A DNA stretch of 64,000 bases from AG2 sp036493735 (GTDB taxonomy: Bacteria; Gemmatimonadota; Gemmatimonadetes; Gemmatimonadales; Gemmatimonadaceae). The stretch spans positions 1 through 64,000 of the forward strand of contig DASXPH010000051.1 of NCBI GenBank assembly GCA_036493735.1, read 5' to 3'. Each line of letters opens with the position of its first letter. Positions within the stretch are counted from its first letter, which is position 1. The notes below the pieces were generated by a model. It was not told the origin of the DNA. It ran no database searches and was given only the letters and a program-made list of their open reading frames with translations. Positions 8,406 to 17,356 of the stretch are shown one piece after another. The translations under genes and the position numbers were made by a program.

Positions 8406-9188
8406 ATGCGAAGAGCCTCCTTCCGCACCCTCAGTCTTGTCGGTGTGTTCGCGATAGGCGTAGGAGCGGCTGGCGCCGAGAGTGCTGGTCCCGCACCGCG
8501 ACAGCCCAACACAGCCGCGCAATTCAAGCCTTTTGTCGTCGGCGAGCGGCTGACGTATAGCGCGAAGGTCAACTTCCTCCATGTCGGCACGGGTACGATG
8601 AGCGTCGTCGGCATCGACTCGATCCGCGGTCACACGACGTACCACACGTCGTTCGACGTCCATGGCCGGATGCTCTTCTATAGTGTGAACGACCACTACG
8701 AGAGCTGGTTCGACACGACGACGATGGCGTCGCTCCGCTACAAGCAGAGCATCGACGAGGGAAGCTACGAGAGGGAGCGCACGTACGAGATGTACCCTGA
8801 TCGGCAGACCTTCAGTGAGAACGGCAAGCCGGAGGAGCCGGGCGTCGGCCTGCCGCTCGACGACGGCTCGTTCATCTACTTCGTGCGGACGTTGTCGCTC
8901 GACCTCGGGCAGTCCTATGAGTTCAACCGGTACTTCCGGCCGGACCGAAATCCAGTCAAGCTCACGGTGTTGAGAAAGGAGCGCATCCAGGTGCCCGCTG
9001 GCGAGTTCGACGCGATCGTCGTGAAGCCGAGCATCAAGAGCAAGGGCATCTTTTCGGAGAACAACAACGCCGAGATCTGGTTCTCCGACGATTCACTGCA
9101 TCTCATGCTGCGCATGAAGTCGGGTCTTCCCTTTGGAACGTTGCAGCTCGAGCTCAAGGACATCAATCGCGGAGGCGGGAGGGAATGA
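8406..9188 (+). CDS. DUF3108 domain protein, exported
   Basis: The ATG at 8406 starts directly with a signal peptide (RRASFRTLSLVGVFAIGVGA, cleavage near GAES); an upstream ATG at 8364 would add 14 unlikely residues. The mature part contains FVVGERLTYSAKVNFLHVG, the typical opening of DUF3108 proteins, and a beta-rich lipocalin-like body ending with QLELKDI. Periplasmic or outer-membrane-associated, function unknown. The stop overlaps the following lipoprotein start by ATGA (9185-9188). Confidence 0.85.
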   Translation: MRRASFRTLSLVGVFAIGVGAAGAESAGPAPRQPNTAAQFKPFVVGERLTYSAKVNFLHVGTGTMSVVGIDSIRGHTTYHTSFDVHGRMLFYSVNDHYESWFDTTTMASLRYKQSIDEGSYERERTYEMYPDRQTFSENGKPEEPGVGLPLDDGSFIYFVRTLSLDLGQSYEFNRYFRPDRNPVKLTVLRKERIQVPAGEFDAIVVKPSIKSKGIFSENNNAEIWFSDDSLHLMLRMKSGLPFGTLQLELKDINRGGGRE

Positions 9189-9733
9189 GACGTCTTGTCC
9201 CGGTGGTGATTGCGGCCAGCGTGCTGGCGATTGCAGCGTGCGGGCGGAAGGACAATCCGGACCCGAATCCGAGCATCAATCCCAATCCGAACCCTGGGCG
9301 CGATCAGGGCAATGTCGGACGGCGCGACTCGCTCGTGCTCGGCCCCGGCGACATGCTGATCACGAACCAGGACAGCAGCGTGGATCTCGCGCTCGTCGGC
9401 CAGCGGATCGTCGTGCGGCTCTCGGACAAGACGATGGACAAGGTACGCCGCGAGACCGACACGACCGCGCTGAAGGACTCGGGCTTCGGGGGCTCGATCG
9501 AGCGCTTCGTGAAGAAGACGGTCCAGTCGACGCTCGGCCAGCAGTTCGCGTATCCGCTCTCCGACGTGCGCGACGCGCGGTATGAGAACGGCACGATCGT
9601 GCTCGACGTCAACGGCAGGGAGCCGAGGTTGTTAGCGAACACTCAAGTGGGCGGAAAGAAGCTGATGGAGAGCTTCCGGCCGGAGGACGCACAGAAGTTC
9701 GTGGCGGCGGTCAACGCCAGGAAGGGACACTAG
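9185..9733 (+). CDS. Small lipoprotein, 182 aa, function unknown
   Basis: Signal with lipobox AIAAC (Cys20), then a short Asn-Pro-rich linker (NPDPNPSINPNPNPG) that probably spaces the protein from the membrane, followed by a charged globular domain of about 130 residues. Translationally coupled to the DUF3108 gene. No family recognised; likely part of the same envelope function. Confidence 0.75.
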   Translation: MRRLVPVVIAASVLAIAACGRKDNPDPNPSINPNPNPGRDQGNVGRRDSLVLGPGDMLITNQDSSVDLALVGQRIVVRLSDKTMDKVRRETDTTALKDSGFGGSIERFVKKTVQSTLGQQFAYPLSDVRDARYENGTIVLDVNGREPRLLANTQVGGKKLMESFRPEDAQKFVAAVNARKGH

Positions 9734-9871
9734 CTCGACGGCCAACAGCGGGCCGCTGTGTCAATGGTATCAGCGGCCTTGGTTTTCCAGCACGGAAACG
9801 GATTGCCGCGGCACACCTTGCTACCTCCGTCCGCGGTGACCAGCTTAGGCCAGTCTTTTCCCCCCAGGCCG

Positions 9872-10606
9872 ATGCCCCGTTACCTAGGAATGACCGCGTT
9901 TGCGGTCCCGCTGCTTCTCCTCGCCGTCGCCGCGCCGGCCCAGCAACAGGCTGGCAAGGCAAAAACGGCTCTTGTGCCAAATACCCTGTCCCCTGCCGAG
10001 GAAAAGGAGGGCTGGAAGCTCCTCTTCGACGGTAGCACCACCAATGGATGGCGCGGCTTCAAGTTGGACAGCATGCCCTCCTACTGGATGGCCATGGACG
10101 GCACCCTCATGAAAGACAAGCCGACCCGGGACATCATCACGAAAGACACCTACAAGAACTTCGAGCTGCAGGTGGACTGGAAGGTCGGGAGAGGTGGGAA
10201 CGCCGGCATCTTCTATCGCGGCACGGAGGAATACGACGCCATCTACTGGAGCGCGCCGGAGTATCAGCTCCTCGACGACAAGGTGCACCCGGACGGCAAG
10301 AATCGCCTAACGGCTGCCGCCGCCGTGTACGGCATGTACCCGTCGCCGGCGGGTTACGTACATGCGGCCAACGAGTGGAACCACACGCGGCTCGTCGTCA
10401 ACGGCGATCGCGTCGAGCACTGGCTCAACGGCCACAAGATGGTGAGCTACACGTTAGGCAGTAAGGACTGGGCAGCGCGCGTGGCGAAGAGCAAGTTCAA
10501 GACGTTCCCCAACTACGGCAAGGCGAGCGAAGGGCACATCGGCTTCCAGGGCGGTGAAGATGGCACGCTCGCTCTCCGCAACATCAAGATCAGGGTGCTG
10601 CCATGA
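9872..10606 (+). CDS. DUF1080 (3-keto-disaccharide hydrolase) family protein, secreted
   Basis: The ATG at 9872 precedes a signal peptide (TAFAVPLLLLAVAAPAQQ); an ATG at 9890 is possible. Mature protein carries EGWKLLFDGSTTNGWRGF, DFELQV-like NFELQVDWKVGRGGNAGIFYRG and LNGHKMV, the conserved pattern of DUF1080, a concanavalin-like jelly roll. Some members cleave 3-keto-glycosides. Coupled by ATGA (10603) to an NupG-like transporter, suggesting hydrolysis outside and uptake of the product. Confidence 0.9.
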   Translation: MPRYLGMTAFAVPLLLLAVAAPAQQQAGKAKTALVPNTLSPAEEKEGWKLLFDGSTTNGWRGFKLDSMPSYWMAMDGTLMKDKPTRDIITKDTYKNFELQVDWKVGRGGNAGIFYRGTEEYDAIYWSAPEYQLLDDKVHPDGKNRLTAAAAVYGMYPSPAGYVHAANEWNHTRLVVNGDRVEHWLNGHKMVSYTLGSKDWAARVAKSKFKTFPNYGKASEGHIGFQGGEDGTLALRNIKIRVLP

Positions 10607-11895
10607 GCGGAATCCGAACACGACTCTCGGTGATGATGTTCCTCCAGTTCTTCATCTGGGGGGCGTGGTATACGATGATCGCGGTGTACATGTCCAAGGT
10701 GGGCATGGAGCGGCTCACCTTCTGGCCATTCACCGTCAACCCGATCGCGGCGATCGTCGCGCCGTTCTTCGTCGGCCTGGTGGCTGATCGATTCTTCGCC
10801 ACGGAGCGCGTCTTCGGGCTTCTCCATCTCCTCGGCGGCCTCGTGCTGCTCGCGGTGCCGAGTACGGCGAATAACCCGGGACTCTTCATCGCGCTCCTGC
10901 TGCTGTACAACCTCTGCTACATGCCGACGCTCGGCCTCTCGAGCTCCCTGGGCTTCCACCACATTCCCGACCAGGAGAAGGATTTCCCGAAGATCCGTGT
11001 CTGGGGGACGATCGGCTGGATCATCGCCGGGCTGTTCGTGAGCTTCGGTTTGCGCTATTTCGTGAACGGCGCGAAGCCGGAGGAGACGGCGCTGCCGATC
11101 TACGCGGCAGGCGTTGCGAGTCTCATTCTCGCGGCGTACAGCTTCACGCTTCCGCACACGCCAGCGCCCGCGCGTGGCCAGAAGGTCTCGGCGCGCAGCA
11201 TCATCGGGCTCGATGCATTCAAGCAGCTCGGCTCGAGGTCGTTCTATGTCTTCGTCGCCAGCGCGCTGCTGATCTGCATCCCACTCGCCGCGTACTACAA
11301 CTTCACGCAGCTGTATCTGGTGGGAGCGAAGGTGCAGAACATCGCGGGCACGCAGACGCTGGGTCAGATGAGCGAGATGCTCTTCATGATCGCGATGCCG
11401 GTGATGTTCGCGCGTTGGGGTGTGAAGAAGATGCTCATGGCTGGCATGGCGGCTTGGGTGCTTCGGTACGCGCTATTCGCCGCCGCGGCACCAAGCGCGA
11501 TCTACTGGATGATCGCTCTGGGTATCCTGCTGCACGGCATCTGCTACGACTTCTTCTTCGTGACGGGTATGATCTACGTCGACAAGAAGTCGACGCCGGC
11601 CATCCGTGGACAGGCGCAGGGGTTCTTCGTGTTCGTGACGTACGGCGTCGGCATGCTCATCGGCGCATACGTGGCCGGCAACATGGTGTACAACCGCTTC
11701 CTTGGCAGCGCGCAGGCGCTGACGCTCGATCAGTGGCGGAGCTTCTGGATCCTGCCGTCGGTGTTCGCGGCAGTGATCCTGATCTTCTTCACCCTCGCGT
11801 TCCACGATCGCGAGGCGGAGGTCAAGCCGGCGGATTCGGGTGTGGCCGCGGGGCCGGGGGCGCGAGTGGAGAGAGGGACGCCGGCGCGCACGTAG
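10603..11895 (+). CDS. MFS transporter of the NupG/nucleoside-proton symporter family
   Basis: 430 aa, 12 hydrophobic segments. The N-terminal pattern LSVMMFLQFFIWGAWYTM is characteristic of the Nuc_H_symport family (NupG/XapB), which in this kind of bacterium often sits with DUF1080 and Gfo/Idh genes and probably carries sugars or keto-sugars rather than nucleosides (inference from context). Overlaps the hydrolase gene by four bases, so they form one operon. Confidence 0.88.
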   Translation: MSGIRTRLSVMMFLQFFIWGAWYTMIAVYMSKVGMERLTFWPFTVNPIAAIVAPFFVGLVADRFFATERVFGLLHLLGGLVLLAVPSTANNPGLFIALLLLYNLCYMPTLGLSSSLGFHHIPDQEKDFPKIRVWGTIGWIIAGLFVSFGLRYFVNGAKPEETALPIYAAGVASLILAAYSFTLPHTPAPARGQKVSARSIIGLDAFKQLGSRSFYVFVASALLICIPLAAYYNFTQLYLVGAKVQNIAGTQTLGQMSEMLFMIAMPVMFARWGVKKMLMAGMAAWVLRYALFAAAAPSAIYWMIALGILLHGICYDFFFVTGMIYVDKKSTPAIRGQAQGFFVFVTYGVGMLIGAYVAGNMVYNRFLGSAQALTLDQWRSFWILPSVFAAVILIFFTLAFHDREAEVKPADSGVAAGPGARVERGTPART

Positions 11896-11896
11896 C

Positions 11897-11917
11897 GGGG
11901 CGCGGGGCGCGGAACAG
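11897..11917. repeat. Short heptamer repeat (GGGGCGC x2)
   Basis: Two perfect copies of GGGGCGC start two bases after the transporter stop, followed by the imperfect unit GGAACAG. Same period-7 style as the other junction repeats. Confidence 0.6.
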
Positions 11918-11951
11918 CGAGAGGGAACGGGAGCAAGCGCTGGCGCCGATG

Positions 11952-12341
11952 TCAGCGCGGGGAGAGTCGCCTCAACGTGATGTACTTACCAGGGCCAGTA
12001 TTCAGGAACAGCGAGTCGCTCACGATTCGGTAAGCCTGACAGACTGCCTGGCGTGAGCTCCGAGAGCAGAATGTCGAACTCCCATAGCGAGTCTGTACCG
12101 CCCAACGTGAGGTCGAGTCGGCATATCGGCCGTGAATGGTTCCATCCGCTTTGAATTCGACCGTATCGGCGGGCTGGCCGTCGGGGCGCAGCAGCACGTA
12201 GCGACCGGCGACGGCGGCGGGGTGCAACTCGTCCGTCGATGCTGGCGCGCGCTTGCAGCCCGGCAACGAGAGAGTCGCGACCAGAAGAGAACACGATAAA
12301 CCGATTCGGTGGTGCACCTCGGGACTCCTCGGATTCGTCAA
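11952..12341 (-). CDS. Hypothetical lipoprotein, 129 aa
   Basis: N-terminus with hydrophobic core and lipobox LPGC, followed by GRYVLLRPDGQPADTVEF and an end KYITLRRLSPR, a small beta-sheet type domain like other short Gemmatimonadota lipoproteins. An alternative frame over the second half (ending at 11986) is also open, so a small frameshift cannot be excluded, but the frame given keeps a sensible strand pattern. Lies 47 bases downstream of the ADOP gene on the same strand. Confidence 0.6.
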   Translation of the reverse strand: MTNPRSPEVHHRIGLSCSLLVATLSLPGCKRAPASTDELHPAAVAGRYVLLRPDGQPADTVEFKADGTIHGRYADSTSRWAVQTRYGSSTFCSRSSRQAVCQAYRIVSDSLFLNTGPGKYITLRRLSPR

Positions 12342-12388
12342 CTCTTACTTTGACGACGGAAGCCAGCCCGCGCTACCCACCGAACGGT

Positions 12389-15037
12389 CTATTCGCCTCG
12401 TAAGGCGCGCGTCGGATCCTCGCCCGACGCCCGCCAACCCGGCACGGCGCACGCCGCGAGCGCCACACCGAGCACCGCCGTCACCACGGCGCCTAGCGTC
12501 AGCGGATCCGAGGGCCGGGTATTGTACATGAATTTGCTCAGCAGGCCGGACCCCAGTTGCGCGGCGAGCACTCCGACGGCACAGCCCACGAGCGCCATCG
12601 TTAGGCCCTGCCGCACGACCATGCGCCGGATCGTCGCGGGCTGCGCGCCAAGCGCGAGCCGGATCCCGATCTCCAACCGCCGACGACTCACCGAATACGA
12701 GAGAATGCCATAGATGCCGACGGCGGCGATCGTGAGCGCCAGCGCGGCAAAAGCCGCCATCAGGAGCATCACGAATCGCGACGGATCGATCGACGTCTGC
12801 AACACGCGCTCGAGCGTCTTCACCTCGGGCCCGGGCAGCGCCGGATCGAGTTGACGAAGCGCGTCACGGATCGCGCTCGGTATCGGCGCGCCATTCCCCC
12901 GAGCGCGGACGACCAGATACATCGCACGGAAAGGGAACTGACGCTGCGTGAAGTAGATCGCCGGCTCGGCGCGGTCGCGCAGCGACGTATTCTTGATGTC
13001 ACTCACGACGCCGACGACGACGTGAGCCGTATCTTTCGTTAGGCGCGTGCCCAGCGGGCCGATGTTGCGCACCGCGAGGAGAAGCTGCTTGCCGATGGGG
13101 GACTCACCGGGCCACGCTCGGCGCGCCAGCTCCTGGTTGACGATCACGACGGGCCGTGCCGCCGAATCGTCGTGCGCGTCGAAGTTTCGACCGCTGACGA
13201 GTGACGCGCGCACGGCATCGAAGTAGCCGGCGTCCACGGACATTATCTGCGCACCCGCCGCATCTTCGCGTGATACCGCGGCAACGCCAGGCACGCCGTA
13301 GGGCAGCCGCCAGCCCGGGTCGAGCGGCAAGCGATCGGTGAGGCCAACTCCGGTGACATCCGGGCGACGCCGCAGCGCCGCGCCCAGCTCGTCATAGAAC
13401 CGAATGACGCGAGTCCAGTCGCGATACGCAACGTCGGGGAGTTGAACGGTGGCGGTGACCACGGACGTTGCGTCGACGCCGGTGGACTCACGCAGCAATC
13501 GGTCGACGCTCCGGATCAACAGCGCCGCTCCACACAGCAACATCACCGCCAGCGACACCTCGGCGACGACGAGCGCGCCGCGCATGGACGTTCCGCCCTT
13601 CGCCGACCCCTTGGCGCCTTCGCGGAGCGCATCGTTGAGATTCGCGCGGGACGTCATGAGCGCCGGCGCGAGTCCGAAGACGATCGCCGTCGCGAAGGTG
13701 GCGAAGGTCGCGAACGCCAGCACCAGTAGGCTGATGTGGATATCGGCGGCGCGCGGAATCTGAATCGGCGACCAGACGAGCAGCGCCCTGACACTCACCA
13801 CGGCGACACCGAGGCCCAACACGGCTCCCATTGCCGCGAGGAGGAGGCTCTCGGTGAAGAAGAGCCTGACGAGGCGAGCGCGGCTCGCACCGATGGCTGC
13901 GCGCACCGCGACCTCGCGCCGCCGCGCCGTTGCACGCGCCAGGAGGAGGTTGGCGACGTTGAGGCAGGCGATCAGGAGCAGCAACGCCGACGCGGCGAGA
14001 AGCGCGAATAGCGCTGGACGAAAGACGCCGGCGATCTCCCGGTCCATGCGAACGGCACGTGCACCCCATCCGGTGTTGGTTGCGGGATACTCTCGCCCGA
14101 GGCGTGTCGTCAGGCCCTTGAGCTCGCGATTGGCGACTTCGGGCGTGACGCCCGGGCGCAGGCGCCCGACCGCTCCCATGAAGTGCGCCGCGCGGCTGTG
14201 CTGCGCAAATTGCCAGTTGAGGCCCTCCCACACGTCCGTGCCGTTAGGAAAGTCGAAGCCCGGCGGCATCACGCCAACGACGACATGATCGGCACCGTTC
14301 AGGCGGACGAACTTGCCAATGATGGAACGATCGGCATGGTACCGGCTGCGCCAGAGGCGATCGCTGATCACCGCCTCGAGATTCATGCTGACGTCCAGCG
14401 CCGAGTCGCCGGTGAACGATGGGCCGATCTGCGGGGCGACGCCGAGGAGCCGGAAGAGATTCCGGCTCGTCTCGACGGTAGGCACGCGAATCGGATCCTG
14501 CGCCGGATCGGTGAGCGCGACCTGCGGCACCCACCAGCCGGCGATGTCCTGGAAGACCGAACCGAGATTCCGGTAATCCATGAAGTTGACTGGCGAGAGG
14601 CCTTCGTGCTCGAGGTTCTTTCCGGCATTGGTTTCCGCGAGGATCACGAGCCGCTGCGGCTCTCGATACGGCAGCGGTCGCAGCACGACGCCGTCGAGCA
14701 TGCTGAATACCGCCGTCGCCGAACCGATGCCGAGGCCTAACGCGAGCACCGCCGCGATGGTGAAGCTGGGGCTGCGGCGAAGGCTGCGGAGCGCATACGG
14801 GATGTCCTGCCACATGCTCTCGACGTCGGGCGGAACCCACACAGCGTGCGCTGCCTCACGATTGACGGTCAGGTTGCCGAGCGACCGCCGCGCGGCATCG
14901 CGCGCCTGTTCTCGGGAGAAGCCAGCGGCCTCGAGCTCGCGCTGCTTCATCGCCCGGTGAAACTCCATCTCCTCCCGGAGATCCGCATCACGGGAGCCAC
15001 GATTGAGTATGTGTACAAGTCGGCGAAGGAGTCGCAT
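12389..15037 (-). CDS. ADOP-family permease (MacB/FtsX duplicated), 882 aa
   Basis: N-terminal ADOP motif (LREEMEFHRAMKQRELEAAG, residues about 17-36), then a membrane anchor at ALRSLRRSPSFTIAAVLALG, MacB-like periplasmic core, three FtsX-type helices, a second core and a second FtsX unit ending PTRALRGE. Duplicated permeases of this type lack a cognate ATPase in the neighbourhood, as here. The ATG at 15037 lies 10 bases after the PadR stop; an earlier start at 15067 would overlap that gene. Transport substrate unknown; expected to be controlled by the adjacent PadR. Confidence 0.88.
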   Translation of the reverse strand: MRLLRRLVHILNRGSRDADLREEMEFHRAMKQRELEAAGFSREQARDAARRSLGNLTVNREAAHAVWVPPDVESMWQDIPYALRSLRRSPSFTIAAVLALGLGIGSATAVFSMLDGVVLRPLPYREPQRLVILAETNAGKNLEHEGLSPVNFMDYRNLGSVFQDIAGWWVPQVALTDPAQDPIRVPTVETSRNLFRLLGVAPQIGPSFTGDSALDVSMNLEAVISDRLWRSRYHADRSIIGKFVRLNGADHVVVGVMPPGFDFPNGTDVWEGLNWQFAQHSRAAHFMGAVGRLRPGVTPEVANRELKGLTTRLGREYPATNTGWGARAVRMDREIAGVFRPALFALLAASALLLLIACLNVANLLLARATARRREVAVRAAIGASRARLVRLFFTESLLLAAMGAVLGLGVAVVSVRALLVWSPIQIPRAADIHISLLVLAFATFATFATAIVFGLAPALMTSRANLNDALREGAKGSAKGGTSMRGALVVAEVSLAVMLLCGAALLIRSVDRLLRESTGVDATSVVTATVQLPDVAYRDWTRVIRFYDELGAALRRRPDVTGVGLTDRLPLDPGWRLPYGVPGVAAVSREDAAGAQIMSVDAGYFDAVRASLVSGRNFDAHDDSAARPVVIVNQELARRAWPGESPIGKQLLLAVRNIGPLGTRLTKDTAHVVVGVVSDIKNTSLRDRAEPAIYFTQRQFPFRAMYLVVRARGNGAPIPSAIRDALRQLDPALPGPEVKTLERVLQTSIDPSRFVMLLMAAFAALALTIAAVGIYGILSYSVSRRRLEIGIRLALGAQPATIRRMVVRQGLTMALVGCAVGVLAAQLGSGLLSKFMYNTRPSDPLTLGAVVTAVLGVALAACAVPGWRASGEDPTRALRGE

Positions 15038-15047
15038 TCTCACGTAC

Positions 15048-15383
15048 TCAGGCGAATTGCAACACATTCTGAATCGCCAGGACGATCCGCTCGAATTCCT
15101 GGCGTTCCGCGACCAGTTGCTGTTTGCCGGCGGCCGTGAGCGTGTAATACCGCGCGCGGCGATTATTCTCCGAGGTGCCCCACTCGGCCTTCACCCAACC
15201 GTTCAGGAGCAGTCGCTGGAGCGCCGGATAGAGCGAGCTCTCCCCAACCCGCAACACATCCTTCGAGAGCTCGCGCACACGCGTGGCGATGCCATAGCCG
15301 TGCATCCGCTCGCGCACGAGGGTACGGAGAATCAACAGGTCGAGAGTTCCCGGCAAGAGCTCCGGCGCGCGGCCAGCCATCAT
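15048..15383 (-). CDS. PadR-family transcriptional regulator
   Basis: 111 aa winged-helix protein: PELLPGTLDLLILRTL at the start, SSLYPALQRLLLNGWV recognition region and the ENNRRARYYTLTAAGKQQL wing shared with ADOP-linked PadR proteins. The ATG at 15383 is preceded by GGGAAGG at good spacing; the longer start at 15413 has none. It probably represses its own operon with the ADOP gene that follows. Confidence 0.9.
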   Translation of the reverse strand: MMAGRAPELLPGTLDLLILRTLVRERMHGYGIATRVRELSKDVLRVGESSLYPALQRLLLNGWVKAEWGTSENNRRARYYTLTAAGKQQLVAERQEFERIVLAIQNVLQFA

Positions 15384-15389
15384 GGCCTT

Positions 15390-15463
15390 CCCATCAGTTA
15401 TCGATGGGGACAATGCTCTTGTTCGACGCAGGTATTGTCAATCCCCCAATGATAAACGATGGG
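15390..15463 (-). promoter_or_regulatory. padR promoter with two palindromic operator candidates
   Basis: Two related imperfect inverted repeats, 15390-15409 (CCCATC..GATGGG arms) and 15443-15463 (CCCA..TGGG arms), flank a TTGACA (minus strand, 15441-15436). A CATTGTCC follows at 15415-15408, also present in the promoter of the second PadR at 36.1 kb. Fits autoregulation by the PadR dimer; inferred only from sequence. Confidence 0.5.
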
Positions 15464-15620
15464 AGTGAGCCCCTCCCGTCGTGTCGAACGATTCGTCACC
15501 GCATTTGGCCCACCCGATCCCTGATCGACGCCGTTGGTCCCTACACTGCTGACAGATTGGTTCCGGAGCCCAAAGTGGAGGCGTCTCGTCGCCGGAGCCG
15601 TCAGGCCGTGCAGTCGTTGA

Positions 15621-16085
15621 TCGTCCTCAAATCCCGCATGGCGCTGGGTCTCCTCGCCCTCACTCTCGAGTCTTGTCCAGATCACCGCGGCGAATGGCGA
15701 CGACAACTTCTTCGTCGCCCTCGCGCCAACAGCGCTCGCCCTGGGCACGACGGTGACTACTGCGACGCCGCTGAGCCGGCGACTCACGCAGACCGGCTTC
15801 TACGAGCGCCAACGGAGCAGATCTGGGACTTTTCTCGACTCGGCGGCGATTGCCGCCCGCAAGCCACTCGATATCATCGCCGTCGTTGGACCGTACATCA
15901 AGAACGCCTGCACGATGGCCTATCTCGATGGCCTCCCGCTCGTCGACGTGCGCGACATCGACGTTAGGCGCCTCGTCGGTGTCGAATACTACCCGAGCAA
16001 CCTTGAGGCGCCGGCGCAGTTCCCGAATCAGCTGGACAGCGAGCATCGCTGCGCGACGATCCTGATCTGGCGACAGTCGCCGTGA
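15621..16085 (+). pseudogene. Remnant of a plug/carboxypeptidase-regulatory type outer-membrane protein
   Basis: The frame is open from 15621 (after a TGA) to 16085 but has no good start; a GTG at 15753 would give 110 aa. The protein reads LTQTGFYERQRSRSGTFLDS, then CTMAYLDGLPL, VGVEYYPSNLEAPAQF and CATILIW, the C-terminal half of the short plug-domain proteins common in Gemmatimonadota. The usual signal peptide and CarboxypepD_reg domain are missing upstream, where no clean frame continues. Likely a 5'-decayed gene; expression from the GTG is possible. Confidence 0.55.
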
Positions 16086-16196
16086 TCAGTGGTCTGTGAT
16101 CAGTGGTCTGTGATCGGTGGTCGGTGATCGGTAGACTGCTCCTGGTACAATCACCACCACCGTTCACCGTTCACCGTTCACCTTTCACCGTCCCCC
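16082..16196. repeat. Heptamer inverted-repeat block (GTGATCR/GTGGTCY and CCGTTCA)
   Basis: Left arm, 16082-16137: eight consecutive heptamers alternating GTGATCA, GTGGTCT, GTGATCA, GTGGTCT, GTGATCG, GTGGTCG, GTGATCG, GTAGACT. Right arm, 16160-16187: CCGTTCA three times, then CCTTTCA. It fills the whole gap between the remnant gene and the methyltransferase and overlaps the former's stop. Confidence 0.9.
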
Positions 16197-16203
16197 ACCA
16201 CCG

Positions 16204-16887
16204 ATGTCAGCCATTGCCCCTCTTCTAGGCGCGCTCATTGGCGCGGGCCTCGGCGGCGTTCTCATGAGGCGCTCCTCGCGACAGCTCCGCAAGCCGACCG
16301 ATCGCACCGGCCGGGCGGTGCTGGAACGAATGAATGTGAGTCATGGCCCGGTGACGCAGTGGGGATTGAATCACGTCCGCGTCGGCGATGATTTCACGAT
16401 CCTCGACGTCGGTTGCGGGGGAGGCCGAACGATCGATCGACTCGCCAAGCTCGCGACGCACGGCAAGGTATACGGTGTCGACTACTCCGCCGAGAGCGTC
16501 GCGACCTCACGCGAGGTCAACGCGCGCGCCGTCGCCGAGAGTCGCGTCCAGATCGAGCAGGCGACGGTGTCGTCACTTCCCTTTCCTGATGCGACGTTCG
16601 ATCTCGTAACCGCGGTCGAGACGCATTACTACTGGCCCGACTTGCGGCACGACGTGCGTGAGGTCATGCGTGTGCTGAAGCCAGGCGGGCAGTTCGTGAT
16701 CATCGCCGAAACCTATCGCGGCCGCCGCAACGACTGGCTGTATCGTCCGACGATGACGCTCGTGCTCAAAGCAGCCTACCTGACGCCTGACCAGCACCGA
16801 CAGCTTCTCGTCGACGCTGGGTACAGCGACGTCCAGCTGTTCGTGGAGGAGCAGCAAGGTTGGATCTGCGCGATCGGTCATGTATAG
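16204..16887 (+). CDS. Class I SAM-dependent methyltransferase
   Basis: 227 aa. SAM-binding motif I LDVGCGGGRT (about residues 63-72), acidic end of beta-2 in YGVDYS, and FDLVTAVETHYYWPDL as motif IV region place it in the Methyltransf_11/25 group. The first 25 residues form a Gly-rich hydrophobic helix that could anchor it to the membrane. Substrate unknown. Followed after 41 bases by a receiver-domain gene. Confidence 0.85.
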   Translation: MSAIAPLLGALIGAGLGGVLMRRSSRQLRKPTDRTGRAVLERMNVSHGPVTQWGLNHVRVGDDFTILDVGCGGGRTIDRLAKLATHGKVYGVDYSAESVATSREVNARAVAESRVQIEQATVSSLPFPDATFDLVTAVETHYYWPDLRHDVREVMRVLKPGGQFVIIAETYRGRRNDWLYRPTMTLVLKAAYLTPDQHRQLLVDAGYSDVQLFVEEQQGWICAIGHV

Positions 16888-16928
16888 TACGCCTTTTCCG
16901 ACGCTCGGTCTCCGGAGCTCCGATCACG

Positions 16929-17336
16929 ATGTGCGCAGCACACAAGGGCCGCATTCTGTTGGTGGACGACAATGACGCCGTGCGCGCCGCGTACGAGCGG
17001 TTGTTGACCAAGGCCGAGTACGACGTTCGCGTCGCCCGTGCCCCATACGAAGGTCTCGAGGCCACGACCGACTGGGTGCCGGATCTCATCCTGCTCGATC
17101 TCGCGATGCCGACGATCACGGGCTTCGAGGGCGCCAAGGCATTCCGAAAAGCCGCCAATACGCGCGACGCCATTCTCGTCGCCTTCAGCGGCATGATCAC
17201 CGAGGACGAACAGGCGCGCTTCCGTCGCATCGGGTTCGACGAGGTGCTCCCGAAGCCGGTGGCCGCCATTGCGCTCGTCCAGCGCATCGAAGGCTTCATC
17301 GCACGGCGGCGCGCCGCGAAGTCATCGGAAGCCTAA
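16929..17336 (+). CDS. Single-domain response regulator (receiver only)
   Basis: The ATG at 16929 gives a 135-aa stand-alone receiver: acidic pocket VDDND (12-16), phospho-acceptor Asp57 in LILLDLAMP, conserved Lys in LPKP. No output domain, so it acts by protein contact (CheY/Spo0F style). The upstream in-frame ATG at 16860 overlaps the methyltransferase gene and is rejected. The partner kinase is not in the window. Confidence 0.88.
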   Translation: MCAAHKGRILLVDDNDAVRAAYERLLTKAEYDVRVARAPYEGLEATTDWVPDLILLDLAMPTITGFEGAKAFRKAANTRDAILVAFSGMITEDEQARFRRIGFDEVLPKPVAAIALVQRIEGFIARRRAAKSSEA

Positions 17337-17356
17337 CCGTTGCCGCGGCGCAGCCG

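Noticed and set aside
11986..12294. Alternative frame through the small lipoprotein as evidence of a frameshifted gene
   Set aside because: The other frame lacks a signal and reads as Arg-rich in its first half; kept only as a caution.
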